Shown: positions 9,801 to 19,146 of the stretch, in pieces | Numbering within the stretch: the stretch's first letter is position 1 | Layout: each line of letters begins with the position of its first letter | From: Dyella ginsengisoli LA-4 | GTDB taxonomy: Bacteria; Pseudomonadota; Gammaproteobacteria; Xanthomonadales; Rhodanobacteraceae | Direction: 5' to 3' | DNA: 64,000 bases | Assembly: GCF_000334915.1 (NCBI RefSeq) | Contig: NZ_AMSF01000015.1 | Coordinates: forward strand, 124,001-188,000 | Notes under the pieces: generated by a model | Database searches by the model: none | Told to the model about the DNA's origin: nothing | What the model saw: only the letters and a program-made list of their open reading frames with translations | Translations under genes and position numbers: made by a program

Positions 9801-11763
9801 GCACCGCGATCTGGCGCCAGTCGGCCTGGGCGAACAGCACCAGGTTGTTGAAGCCGTCGCTCTCGGCGTGGCCACGCCACAGCGCCTCGAACGCCCGCTC
9901 GAAGCGATCGCGCACATGCTCCAGTTCGAAGCTCAGCGGCTGCTTGGGCTTGACCTCGAAGTCGTGGATGGTGAGCGGGCGTTCCTGGCCCTCGAGGCTG
10001 TAGACATGCTCGGCCAGCATGCGCACGCCCATGTTCTCCAGCATCGGCAGCGCCTCGGAGAGCGGGATCGGCTCGCCGGCATGGATCACCTTGAAGCGCA
10101 GCGAACCGTCCGCGTGGCGATACAGCGACATGCGAATGGCATCGTCGCCCTCGAGGCTGGCCAGCGCCTCGATGTCGGCCGCAGCCACGGCCGGAGCGAC
10201 CTCGTCGATGTAACCGGGCGGCATGGCGCGGGCATAGCGATTGGCCAGCACCACGCCCCGCTGCGGACCGAGCCGGCCGACCAGCGAGTCGCGCACCTCG
10301 TCCTGCCAGTTGCGCACGATGCCGGCCACACCCTCCTCCAGCGCGTGCAGGTCGTAGGACACCTGCTCGCCCACGCGGGGACGTACCACCACGTGCAGGC
10401 GCGCCAGCGCGGAGTCGCCCAGCAGCACGGTCGAATCCAGCTCCTGGCCGTGCAGCGCCTCGCGCAGCAGCGCCTCGATACGTTCGCGCACCGTGGTGTT
10501 GAAGCGCTCGCGCGGCACGAACACCATGCAGGTGAAGAAGCGACCGTAACGGTCGCGGCGCACGAAGAGCTGGGTTCGCGCGCGCTGGCGCAGCTCCAGG
10601 ATGCCGGAAACCGCCTGGTACAGCTCGTCCTCGTTGGACTGGAACAGCTCGTCGCGCGGCAGCGTCTCCAGGATGTGGCGCAGCGACTTGCCGGAATGCG
10701 AATCGCGCTTCAACCCGGAGCGGGTCAGCACGGCCTCCACCTTGTTGCGCACCACCGGCACGTCCTGCGGGCGGGCCATGTAGGCATTGGACGAGAACAT
10801 GCCGAGGAAGCGCTGCTCGGCGATCGGCTTGCCGTTGGCATCGAAGCGCAGTACGCCCACGTAGTCCATATGACCCGGGCGATGCACCTGCGAACGGGCG
10901 TTGGTCTTGGTCAGGATCACCGGCTCGATCGAGCCGGCGGTGGCGCCATGGGCGCCGAGCGAGGCCACCGAACGCGGCGCCAGCGAGCGCTCCGTGCCGG
11001 ACAGGATGCCCAGCCCCGAGCCTTCGACCGACTGCAGCACTTCGCCGCCCTCGCCCTGGCGAACTTCGTATTCGCGGTAGCCGAGGAAAGTGAAGTTGTC
11101 GTCGGCCAGCCAGCGCAGGAACTCGGCCGACTCGGTCGTCGCGGCGACGTCGTGCGTGTTCGGCCGGACCGGCAGCTCGGCGGCGATGGCGCGGGCCTTG
11201 TCCCGCATCGCCTCCCAGTCACGGACAGCCAGCCGGACGTCATCCAGCGCGGACTCGATCCGGGCCTTCAGCTCGGCCTGCGGCTCGCCGTCGGCGAGCC
11301 GATCGATCTCGAAATGCATGACCGATTCGGGCTGGCCCTGATCGCCCCCGATGGACTGCAGGGAACCGGCCGCATCACGCACGACCCTCACCACCGGGTG
11401 GATCACCGTATGGATGGGACCATCCGCCGACAGGATCATGCTGACGGTGTCGACCAGGAACGGCATGTCGTCGGTCACCACCTCCACGACGCTGCGGCCG
11501 TCATGGCCGAGCGTGGGGTTGATCACCCGCACCGATGCCCGGCCCGGCTCGCGCCGTGCGATGAATCCGAGCAGATCGAGCACCAGTTCGGCCCACTGCG
11601 CCGGGGTATGCAGCGACTCGTCGCCAGCGGCCAGTCGCGCGAAGAAGGTGCGGATAAAAAATTGCGCCTCCTGGAGGCGCTGGGCGGGCAAATCCTTTTT
11701 GCTTGTTTCGTCGATGACAGCTGCTGCGAGGGACTCATTCACGGCCGCGCGAATCGCATTCAT
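6841..11763 (-). CDS. gdhB: NAD-specific glutamate dehydrogenase, large (180-kDa class)
   Basis: 1640-residue NAD-dependent glutamate dehydrogenase that converts glutamate to 2-oxoglutarate and ammonia, mainly for catabolism. The N-terminal 600-700 residues carry ACT-like regulatory modules; the catalytic domain follows, with GPVARGGLRWSDR, then VKAQMVKNTVIVPVGSKGG, and later the Rossmann segment VGIGDMSGDVFGNG. The C-terminal helical extension of about 350 residues completes the class pattern. The length is typical and no frame break is seen. The enzyme is expected to be a cytoplasmic hexamer. The leader carries a terminator-like hairpin 35-65 nt before the ATG. Confidence 0.95.
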   Translation of the reverse strand: MNAIRAAVNESLAAAVIDETSKKDLPAQRLQEAQFFIRTFFARLAAGDESLHTPAQWAELVLDLLGFIARREPGRASVRVINPTLGHDGRSVVEVVTDDMPFLVDTVSMILSADGPIHTVIHPVVRVVRDAAGSLQSIGGDQGQPESVMHFEIDRLADGEPQAELKARIESALDDVRLAVRDWEAMRDKARAIAAELPVRPNTHDVAATTESAEFLRWLADDNFTFLGYREYEVRQGEGGEVLQSVEGSGLGILSGTERSLAPRSVASLGAHGATAGSIEPVILTKTNARSQVHRPGHMDYVGVLRFDANGKPIAEQRFLGMFSSNAYMARPQDVPVVRNKVEAVLTRSGLKRDSHSGKSLRHILETLPRDELFQSNEDELYQAVSGILELRQRARTQLFVRRDRYGRFFTCMVFVPRERFNTTVRERIEALLREALHGQELDSTVLLGDSALARLHVVVRPRVGEQVSYDLHALEEGVAGIVRNWQDEVRDSLVGRLGPQRGVVLANRYARAMPPGYIDEVAPAVAAADIEALASLEGDDAIRMSLYRHADGSLRFKVIHAGEPIPLSEALPMLENMGVRMLAEHVYSLEGQERPLTIHDFEVKPKQPLSFELEHVRDRFERAFEALWRGHAESDGFNNLVLFAQADWRQIAVLRGYCKYLQQVGIAFSQTYMEATLNRYPAIAGVLIELFHAKFDPRRESLSADELVRAGEDLRREMLALIPESTRNARPDLVDGMVACLAKPRAEQERALVEALRTLLDDVASLDDERIVKSYLDVIGATLRTSFFQQWDGQFRPYISFKFDSHRVPDAPKPVPYREIFVYSPRVEGVHLRFGPVARGGLRWSDRREDFRTEVLGLVKAQMVKNTVIVPVGSKGGFYVKNPPEGGDRDAQIAEGIACYRLFIAGLLDITDNLVEGKVVPPHDVVRHDQDDPYLVVAADKGTATFSDIANAISVAHGFWLGDAFASGGSNGYDHKAMGITAKGAWESVKRHFRALGRDSQTQDFTCVGIGDMSGDVFGNGMLLSRHIRLVAAFDHRHVFLDPNPDVERSFIERERMFKLPRSSWEDYDKSLISAGGGVYPRSAKSIPISPEVRAVLGIKGDVAHLSPTELLSAILKAPVDLLWNGGIGTYVKAASETHAEVGDRANNALRVNGAELRCKVVGEGGNLGMTQKGRIEAAHHGVLLNTDFIDNSAGVDTSDHEVNIKILLGDAMQRGELTDEARNEQLRVMTDEVGRLVLWDNYRQNQAITVMEHQSIKRIGSMAHFIRTLEGEGLLDRQVENLPSDAELTERKTRGQGLTRPELSVLLSYDKIKLYQQLLESDVPEDPYLSKELVRYFPEPLHGKYAEHMQRHRLKREIIATAVTNSTINRMGATFMMRMQEDTGQGPAAIAKAYTAAREILDARELWAEIEALDSKVAENTQIDAILQIWNLLRHMTRWLLNRPGGTLDIAANVERYQAHVSELRLALPAALTDTGRGDFESSQEKWEGLGLPGDLAVRLARLSELRAALDMVEVAQQSGAPIARVATVFYELGEALDLEWLRDQIEALPVEGAWHAQARGSLLDELNHQHRALALQVLTLCGDRTDRTPVQAWLERDDATLKYTRAMLAEILAQNADYPIASVAVRRLAQLAQVPVA

Positions 11764-11797
11764 GGCTTCTACTGTTCAGTGGATGCAGAGGGGGAAC

Positions 11798-11825
11798 AAA
11801 AAGCCCGCGAAGGATACGCTTCGCG
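11798..11825 (-). terminator. Terminator-like hairpin in the gdhB leader
   Basis: On the minus strand CGCGAAG (11825-11819) pairs with CTTCGCG (11812-11806) across a 6-nt loop and is followed by GGGC and then five T residues (11802-11798). It lies 35-62 nt upstream of the gdhB start and points toward gdhB. It could be an attenuator, or the end of an unseen upstream transcript. The stem is short, so this is tentative. Confidence 0.35.
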
Positions 11826-12094
11826 TTTCGTCGAATCCACCGCGCGAAGCCGCTTCCTGCCATGCCCAGGCGCATGGAAAGTCGCCGCCGGCCCGCGCTG
11901 CACCGCAATAGAAAACGTCTTCACCACGACACGCTGGAGACGCTGCTCCAACCCCGCCAACACTCCCTGGTTGGTGTCCGGAATGGTTCGACGCGACACG
12001 GTGTCAGAACACGGCTTGCGCACCGGGAATCGCATCCACAAAACCGGCCCGGCCACAAGTGCGTAAAGGGCCCAGCCAAGCCAGGCCAACGAGC

Positions 12095-12123
12095 GAGACA
12101 AATTTTGTACTGCTGGGTATATT
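12095..12123 (+). promoter_or_regulatory. Candidate promoter with palindromic operator for RND operon
   Basis: GAGACA (12095-12100) and TATATT (12118-12123) lie 17 bp apart in the only AT-rich patch of the gap. The -35/spacer overlaps a short palindrome, ACAAA-T-TTTGT (12098-12108), placed where a repressor would block RNA polymerase. Local repressors of the TetR or MarR type often control such pumps, but none is encoded nearby. Confidence 0.4.
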
Positions 12124-12295
12124 GGTGTTTTGATGTTCGCGCCATGCACCGCAGCGCCGCTCGCGGACGAGCGGCAAGGCGCCGGCGCACCCCCGCCGAA
12201 TCCCGTTGGCACCTGCGACCCCTCCCCGCCAAAGGTTCGCAGCCTGGCCATGTTGCGGCACCGAATAAACCTGACCACGCGATCATGGAGTTTTC

Positions 12296-13480
12296 ATGAA
12301 CCCCTCTTCACTGCGCGCACCCCTGTTGTGCCTTGGCCTGCTGGCATTGGCTGCATGCGGAGGCAAGGACAGGAATGCCCAGCCGGCACCGCCGCCGCCC
12401 CAGGTTGGCGTCGTCACCGTCGCACCGACGAACCAGCCCCTGAGCAAGGACCTGGTCGGCCGCCTGTCGCCCTATCGCAGCGCCGATGTGCGCGCGCGCG
12501 TCGCGGGCGTTCTGGTCAAGCGCGTCTACGCGGAAGGTTCCGACGTGAAGAAGGGCCAACTGCTGTTCCAGATCGATCCTGCGCCGCTCAAGGCCGCGCT
12601 CGATGCCAGCCTGGCTAACCTTGCCCAGGCACGCGCCTCCTACACCAACGCCAAGGTGGCCGCCGATCGCGTGCGCGAGCTGGCGCCCAAGGGTTACGTC
12701 TCCAGGTCCGACCTGGACAATGCTCTGGCGGCCGAGCGCACCGCTGCAGCCAGCGTGCAGCAGGCCCAGGCGAACGTGCAGACCGCCCGCATCAACCTGG
12801 GCTACGCCAGTGTCCGGTCGCCGATCGACGGCCGTGCCGGCAAGCAGCAGGTGACCGAGGGGGCCCTGGTCGGCCAGGGCGACGCGACCCTGCTGACCAC
12901 GGTGGACCAGATCGACCCGCTGTACGTGAACTTCAGCCTCAGCACCGCGGAGCTTGACCAGATGCGCCGCTCCCAGGCCGATGGCAGCGTCACCCTCGCC
13001 GCCACCGACAAGGCCACCGTCGAGGTCGCGCTGCCCGACGGCAGCCGCTACGACCATCCCGGCACCGTGGACTTTTCCGACACCACGGTGAACCCGGCCA
13101 CCGGCTCGGTCGACCTGCGTGCAACGGTGCCCAACCCCGACCATGTGCTGCTTCCGGGGATGTACGTGACCCTGAAGGCTCGCCTGGGCGAGCAGCACAA
13201 GGTGTTCCTCGTGCCGCAGCCCGCCCTGCAGCGCGACACCGTCGGCGCCTACGTGATGGTGGTCGGCAAGGACGGCAAGGTGGCGCGCAAGGACGTCACC
13301 GCCGACCAGGCCATCGGCAGCAACTGGTTGGTGACCGACGGGCTGGCAGCGAATGACAAGGTCATCGTTTCCGGCCTGCAGAAGGTCAAGGACGGGGCGC
13401 CTGCGACGGCCGAGCCCTGGACGCCCGGACCGTCCGGCTCCGCCTCGGCTTCAAGCCAGTCGGCGGCCCGCGGCAAGTAA
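12296..13480 (+). CDS. RND efflux periplasmic adaptor (AcrA/MexA type)
   Basis: 394-residue membrane fusion protein that links an inner-membrane RND pump to an outer-membrane channel. It has a lipoprotein signal (LLALAACGG, cysteine about residue 21), then the lipoyl/barrel-sandwich halves (SADVRARVAGVLVKRVYAEG and GYASVRSPIDGRAG) flanking an alpha-helical hairpin (about residues 100-160), then beta-barrel and membrane-proximal domains ending at about residue 375. A GGAG ribosome site precedes the ATG by 5 bases. It is the first gene of a two-gene operon with the pump, 12 bp apart; no outer-membrane factor gene follows. Confidence 0.92.
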   Translation: MNPSSLRAPLLCLGLLALAACGGKDRNAQPAPPPPQVGVVTVAPTNQPLSKDLVGRLSPYRSADVRARVAGVLVKRVYAEGSDVKKGQLLFQIDPAPLKAALDASLANLAQARASYTNAKVAADRVRELAPKGYVSRSDLDNALAAERTAAASVQQAQANVQTARINLGYASVRSPIDGRAGKQQVTEGALVGQGDATLLTTVDQIDPLYVNFSLSTAELDQMRRSQADGSVTLAATDKATVEVALPDGSRYDHPGTVDFSDTTVNPATGSVDLRATVPNPDHVLLPGMYVTLKARLGEQHKVFLVPQPALQRDTVGAYVMVVGKDGKVARKDVTADQAIGSNWLVTDGLAANDKVIVSGLQKVKDGAPATAEPWTPGPSGSASASSQSAARGK

Positions 13481-13492
13481 CGGAGCGCATCC

Positions 13493-16400
13493 ATGCCCAG
13501 CTTTTTCATCGATCGCCCGATCTTCGCCTGGGTGGTAGCCATCCTGATCACCCTGGGTGGCACGCTGGCGGTGCTCAACATGGGCATCGAGTCCTACCCG
13601 AACATTGCCCCGCCGCAGGTGACGGTGAACGCGTCCTACCCGGGAGCCAGCGCCGACACCACGGAAAAAACGGTGACCCAGGTCATCGAACAGCAGCTGA
13701 CCGGCATCGACCACCTGCTCTATTTCAGCTCGTCGTCCAGCGCCAACGGTTCGTCGTCGGTCACCCTGACCTTCGAAACCGGCACCGATCCCGACATCGC
13801 TCAGGTGCAGGTGCAGAACAAGGTCTCGCTGGCCACGCCGCGGCTGCCTTCGGAAGTCACCCAGCAGGGCGTGGTGGTGGCCAAGGCCAACCCGGACTTC
13901 CTGATGTTCGTGGCGCTGACCTCGAGCAACCCGACCATCGACGGCGCCAAGCTCAACGACATCGTCGCCTCGCAGGTGCTTGACCAGATCTCGCGCATCT
14001 CCGGTGTCGGCAACATCCGCCAGATCGGTTCCGAATACGCGATGCGGATCTGGCTCAATCCCGACAAGCTCCACGGGTATGGCCTGTCGGCCTCCCAGGT
14101 GCTGGCGGCGATCCGCGCGCAGAACGTGCAATTCGCGGCCGGCTCGCTGGGCGCGGACCCGGCCCCGTCGGGACAGGGCTTCAGCGCCACCGTGTCAGCC
14201 GAAGGCCGCTTCTCGACGCCCAAGCAGTTCGGCGACATCATCCTGCGCGCCAACAGCGACGGCACCGCAGTGCGCCTGCGTGACGTGGCGCGCATCGCCT
14301 TCGGCCCCCAGAACTACGGCTTCCATGCCCAGTACAACGGCCAGGAGGCCGGCGCCTTCGGCGTGCAGCTGCTGCCCGGTGCCAACGCGCTGGACGTCGC
14401 CACCGCGGTGCGCGCGAAGATGACCGAGCTGGCCAAGAGCTTCCCGCCCGGCGTGACCTGGTCGGTGCCCTACGACAGCACCCCATTCGTGCGCATCTCC
14501 ATCAAGGAGGTGATGCATACGCTGGTCGAGGCGATGGTGCTGGTGTTCCTGGTGATGCTGGTGTTCCTGCAGAACATCCGCGCCACGATCATCCCTACCC
14601 TGGTGATCCCGGTGGCGCTGCTGGGCACCTTCATCGGCCTGCTGCCGCTGGGCTTCACGGTCAACCAGCTCACCCTGTTCGGCATGGTGCTGGCGATCGG
14701 CATCGTGGTGGACGACGCGATCGTGGTGATCGAGAACGTCGAACGCATCATGACCGAGGAAGGCCTGTCGCCGAAGGACGCCACGCGCAAGGCGATGGGT
14801 CAGATCACCGGCGCCATCGTGGCGATCACGGTGGTGCTGGCAGCGGTGTTCGTGCCCTCGGCGCTGCAGCCGGGCGCCTCGGGCGTGATCTACAAGCAGT
14901 TCGCGCTGACGATCGCCGTGTCGATGGGCTTCTCGGCTTTCCTGGCGCTGTCGTTCACGCCGGCGTTGTGCGCGAGCATCCTCAGGCCGGAGCACGAGCA
15001 CAAGAAGAACATCGTCTACCGCACCTTCAACCGCATCTTCGACCGCGTCACCCGCACCTACAGCGGGCACATCCATGGCGCGGTCAACCACGCTCCGCGA
15101 TGGATGGCGGTGTTCGCGGTGATCGTGGTGCTGTGCGGCGTGCTCTTCAACCGCATGCCCACCAGCTTCGTGCCCAGCGAGGACCAGGGCGTGGCGCTGG
15201 CCATCGTTTCGCTGCCGCCTGGAGCGACGGTCTCGCGCACCGAGCACGTGATGAAGGAGATCCGCGCCGTCCTGCTGAAGAATCCGGCAGTGGAGGGGAT
15301 GTTCCAGGTGTCCGGCTTCAGCTTCGTCGGCGCCGGCGAGAACACCGGCATGACCTTCGTGCACTTGAAGGACTGGTCCGAACGCAAGGAAACCGCCGAC
15401 CAGTTCATCGCCGAATCCAACCGTGCGCTGAGCAGCATCCGCGATGCGCAGATCTTCATGGTGAACCTGCCGACCATCCGCGGTCTCAGCCAGTTCGGCG
15501 GCATCGATATGTGGCTGCAGGCCCGCGCAGGACAGACCCGTACGGAGCTCACCCAGGCGCGCAATACGCTGCTTGCCAAGGCCGCGCAGGACGAGAAGCT
15601 CACCGGTATCCGCCCGCAGGCACTGGAGGACGCCCCAGCCTTGCAGCTGCACGTGGACCGCACCCAGGCGCAGTCACTGGGGCTGTCGGTGAGCGACATC
15701 TATACCGCGATCCAGCTGACCCTGGCTCCGGTCTACGTCAACGACTTCGCCTATGGCGGACGCGTCAAGCGCGTGCTGATGCAGGCCGACCAGCCCTATC
15801 GCATGGGGCCGGATGCGCTGCAGCACATCTATACGCCGAGCACGCAGACCAACGCCGACGGCACGCCGCAGATGATCCCGATCTCCAACGTGGTCGATGC
15901 CCAGTGGCACATGGCCTCGCCCGCGCTGGCCCGCTACAACGGGTACTCGGCGGTGGAGATCGTGGGCAACCCGGCGCAGGGCTATTCCACCGGCCAGGCC
16001 ATGGCCGAGATGGAGAAGATCGTCAACGACGACCTGCCCAAGGGCTTCGGCTACGACTGGACCGGGCAGTCCTACCAGGAGATTCTCTCCGGCAACGCCG
16101 CCACGTTGCTGATGGTGCTGTCGGTGGTGATCGTGTTCCTGTGCCTGGCCGCGCTCTACGAGAGCTGGTCGATCCCGGTATCCGTGCTGCTGGTGGTGCC
16201 GCTGGGCCTGCTCGGCGCCGTGGTGTTCTCGATGCTGCGGGGCCTGCCGAACGACATCTACTTCAAGATCGGCATGATCACGGTGATCGGCCTGGCGGCG
16301 AAGAACGCGATCCTGATCGTGGAGTTCGCCGTCGAGCAGCAAGCCGCCGGCAAGCCCCTCCGCCAGGCGGTGATCGAGGCCGCCCGGCTGCGCCTGCGTC

Positions 16401-16675
16401 CGATCCTGATGACCTCGCTGGCGTTCATCCTCGGCGTATTGCCACTGGCCGTGTCCACCGGTGCGGGCGCCAATTCGCGTCATGCGATCGGTACCGGGGT
16501 GATCGGTGGCATGACCTTCGCCACCTTCCTCGGCCTGCTGCTGATCCCGGTGTTCTACGTCACGGTGCGGCGTCTGCTGGGTGATCGGCTGGACCACCAC
16601 CACGACGACGGCACACCGTCGACCGGGCATGGCGGGATGCAGCCGTTCGACTCGGATCCGCGACGCGGGGCGTAG
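13493..16675 (+). CDS. RND multidrug efflux pump inner-membrane subunit (HAE-1 family)
   Basis: 1060-residue proton-driven exporter of the AcrB/MexB type with twelve membrane helices and two large periplasmic loops. Visible family marks are the N terminus FFIDRPIFAWVVAILI, the TM4 proton-relay segment GIVVDDAIVVIENVERIM (two Asp), and the C-terminal repeat half ending in GVIGGMTFATFLGLLLIPVFY. The length is slightly above AcrB (1049). It is probably trimeric with the upstream adaptor, and a TolC-like channel must come from another locus. The stop codon abuts the left arm of a 34-bp inverted repeat. Confidence 0.94.
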   Translation: MPSFFIDRPIFAWVVAILITLGGTLAVLNMGIESYPNIAPPQVTVNASYPGASADTTEKTVTQVIEQQLTGIDHLLYFSSSSSANGSSSVTLTFETGTDPDIAQVQVQNKVSLATPRLPSEVTQQGVVVAKANPDFLMFVALTSSNPTIDGAKLNDIVASQVLDQISRISGVGNIRQIGSEYAMRIWLNPDKLHGYGLSASQVLAAIRAQNVQFAAGSLGADPAPSGQGFSATVSAEGRFSTPKQFGDIILRANSDGTAVRLRDVARIAFGPQNYGFHAQYNGQEAGAFGVQLLPGANALDVATAVRAKMTELAKSFPPGVTWSVPYDSTPFVRISIKEVMHTLVEAMVLVFLVMLVFLQNIRATIIPTLVIPVALLGTFIGLLPLGFTVNQLTLFGMVLAIGIVVDDAIVVIENVERIMTEEGLSPKDATRKAMGQITGAIVAITVVLAAVFVPSALQPGASGVIYKQFALTIAVSMGFSAFLALSFTPALCASILRPEHEHKKNIVYRTFNRIFDRVTRTYSGHIHGAVNHAPRWMAVFAVIVVLCGVLFNRMPTSFVPSEDQGVALAIVSLPPGATVSRTEHVMKEIRAVLLKNPAVEGMFQVSGFSFVGAGENTGMTFVHLKDWSERKETADQFIAESNRALSSIRDAQIFMVNLPTIRGLSQFGGIDMWLQARAGQTRTELTQARNTLLAKAAQDEKLTGIRPQALEDAPALQLHVDRTQAQSLGLSVSDIYTAIQLTLAPVYVNDFAYGGRVKRVLMQADQPYRMGPDALQHIYTPSTQTNADGTPQMIPISNVVDAQWHMASPALARYNGYSAVEIVGNPAQGYSTGQAMAEMEKIVNDDLPKGFGYDWTGQSYQEILSGNAATLLMVLSVVIVFLCLAALYESWSIPVSVLLVVPLGLLGAVVFSMLRGLPNDIYFKIGMITVIGLAAKNAILIVEFAVEQQAAGKPLRQAVIEAARLRLRPILMTSLAFILGVLPLAVSTGAGANSRHAIGTGVIGGMTFATFLGLLLIPVFYVTVRRLLGDRLDHHHDDGTPSTGHGGMQPFDSDPRRGA

Positions 16676-16855
16676 AGCGAGGAGTGAGTGAAGAGGAGTG
16701 AGAAGTGAGAGGTGACGCCCCGCGCGCCTCAGCTCATTGCCTTGCTCCATCAAATGCGTCGATAAAAAAGCCCCGGCATTTGCCGGGGCTTTTTTTGTGA
16801 AGGTCAGCGAAGCGGCCTTTACTCACTTCTCACTCCTCTTCACTCACTCCTCGCT
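16676..16855. repeat. Perfect 34-bp inverted repeat framing the intergenic gap
   Basis: The left arm (16676-16709, GA-rich on the plus strand, built of GAGTGAG/GAAGAG units) is the exact reverse complement of the right arm (16822-16855). The left arm starts at the base after the RND stop codon; the right arm ends two bases before the stop codon of the convergent acyl-CoA dehydrogenase. The 112-bp centre carries a strong bidirectional terminator. Within each arm the unit GGAGTGAG occurs twice, so the arms are themselves partly repetitive. Confidence 0.9.
16764..16796. terminator. Bidirectional rho-independent terminator
   Basis: Six A residues (16764-16769), stem GCCCCGGCA (16770-16778) / TGCCGGGGC (16781-16789), then seven T residues (16790-16796). 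The A run on one side and T run on the other allow it to terminate both the RND operon and the convergent acyl-CoA dehydrogenase. Confidence 0.93.
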
Positions 16856-16857
16856 TC

Positions 16858-18018
<1,161 letters not shown>

Positions 18019-18172
18019 GAACTACTCCAGGTCGTGACTTAGCCGCCCATTCTAACTTGGCCCCAGATAACGCCCTGTGCGGATGCAGCACAGCGGCGCG
18101 GCGTTCTGGTCGGGCGCAGCTGTTCCTACGGGCCTTGACGCACCCCGGATGCCGTCCTAGCCTTATAAATCT

Positions 18173-18188
18173 TTTTATCGCGATAAAA
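18173..18188. promoter_or_regulatory. 16-bp perfect palindrome, likely ArsR/SahR operator
   Basis: TTTTATCGCGATAAAA is a perfect dyad ending 8 bases before the regulator's start codon and overlapping its ribosome site. A TATAAA-like -10 element lies just upstream (about 18164-18169). Position and symmetry fit an autoregulatory site of the ArsR-family protein encoded immediately downstream. Similar methionine-cycle regulators (SahR) release such sites when S-adenosylhomocysteine binds; that link is by family analogy. Confidence 0.6.
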
Positions 18189-18196
18189 GGATGACA

Positions 18197-19123
18197 ATGG
18201 ATCTGGCGACCGCCTCCAGCGTGCTGCGTCTGCTCGCAGATCCCACCCGGGTGCGCCTGCTCGCTCTGCTGGAAAGCGAGGAGTTGACCGTGGCCGAGCT
18301 GGCCGCGGTGCTGCACCTGGCGCAGCCGCGGGTCTCCACCCATCTGGCCAAGCTGAAAGAGGCCAACCTGGTGCGCGACCGCCGCGCCGGCGTATCGGCC
18401 TACTACCGGGCCAATACCGAAGGCGACGAGCACCAGCACCAACTGGTGAAGTCGCTGCGCGACAGCATCGACGACGCACTGCTCCGCGAGGATGCCGCCC
18501 GGGTCCCCGGCGTACTGGCCCAGCGCGCCCGCGAGGCCGGCTGGGCCGATACGGTCGCCGGCGACATGGAGCGCCATTACTCGCCCGGCCGCACCTGGGA
18601 AACCCTGGCCCGCTCGCTGCTGCAACTGCTGGAAACCGGCGACGTGCTGGACATCGCTTCCGGCGACGGCATCACTGCCGAACTGCTGGCGCCGCATGCG
18701 CGCTCCATCGTCTGCGTCGACTCCAGCGAACGAGTGGTCGAGGCCGCTGCCCGCCGCTTGCAGCCCTTTGCCAATGTGGAGGTGCGCCAGGGCGACATGC
18801 AGGCACTGGACCTGGGCGAGCGCCGCTTCGACCTGGTGCTGATGCTGCATGCCCTCACCTATGCCGAGAACCCTGCTCGCGCCGTATCCGAGGCCGCGGC
18901 GGTACTGCGTCCCGGCGGGCGCCTGCTGGCGGTGACGCTGGGCGAGCACGATCACCGGACCGCGGTCGAGCCGTTCGACCACACCAACCTTGGCTTCTCG
19001 CTGAAGCAGTTGGGAGGCTTCGCCGCCAGCGCCGGACTGGAAGTGGTCAGTGCCAACCACCTGAGCCGCGAGCGCAAGGCGCCGCATTTCGAAGTCATCA
19101 GCCTGCTGGCGCGCAAGCCCTGA
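18197..19123 (+). CDS. ArsR-family regulator fused to SAM-dependent methyltransferase (SahR-like)
   Basis: 308-residue protein. Residues 1-95 form an ArsR winged helix ([20 protein letters not shown], then [19 protein letters not shown] as the recognition region). Residues about 135-300 form a class I methyltransferase domain with the SAM-binding motif [16 protein letters not shown], an acidic VCVDSS strand end and [12 protein letters not shown]. This fusion is typical of SahR-type regulators of the methionine cycle in Proteobacteria, where the methyltransferase fold serves to sense S-adenosylhomocysteine. I chose the second ATG (18197) because it has a usable ribosome-site distance; the first (18191) overlaps the GGA. 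It heads an operon with both halves of methionine synthase. Confidence 0.8.
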   Translation: MDLATASSVLRLLADPTRVRLLALLESEELTVAELAAVLHLAQPRVSTHLAKLKEANLVRDRRAGVSAYYRANTEGDEHQHQLVKSLRDSIDDALLREDAARVPGVLAQRAREAGWADTVAGDMERHYSPGRTWETLARSLLQLLETGDVLDIASGDGITAELLAPHARSIVCVDSSERVVEAAARRLQPFANVEVRQGDMQALDLGERRFDLVLMLHALTYAENPARAVSEAAAVLRPGGRLLAVTLGEHDHRTAVEPFDHTNLGFSLKQLGGFAASAGLEVVSANHLSRERKAPHFEVISLLARKP

Positions 19124-19146
19124 GGCCGTTTCCCGGAGTCCCCACG

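Larger units (their letters stand above)
11764..12295. other. 532-bp intergenic region between divergent gdhB and RND operon
   Basis: No gene here is convincing. Open frames exist on both strands, but none has both a family resemblance and a ribosome site; one minus frame contains a hydrophobic run (about 12040-12095) without a plausible start. The stretch carries the gdhB leader hairpin near its left end and an AT-rich promoter/operator at 12095-12123 for the efflux genes. No regulator gene for the pump is present. Confidence 0.5.

Noticed and set aside
7045-12066. A very long open frame antisense to gdhB
   Set aside because: It is a high-GC shadow: the translation is low in complexity, rich in H, R, Q and V, and matches no family, while the opposite strand encodes a full glutamate dehydrogenase.
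11769-12278. A minus-strand protein gene upstream of gdhB
   Set aside because: It contains one hydrophobic run but has no ribosome site or family likeness, and its N-terminal half would overlap the RND promoter region.
16676-16855. An insertion sequence or MITE
   Set aside because: The arms are inverted repeats, but there is no transposase, no target duplication visible, and the centre is an ordinary terminator.
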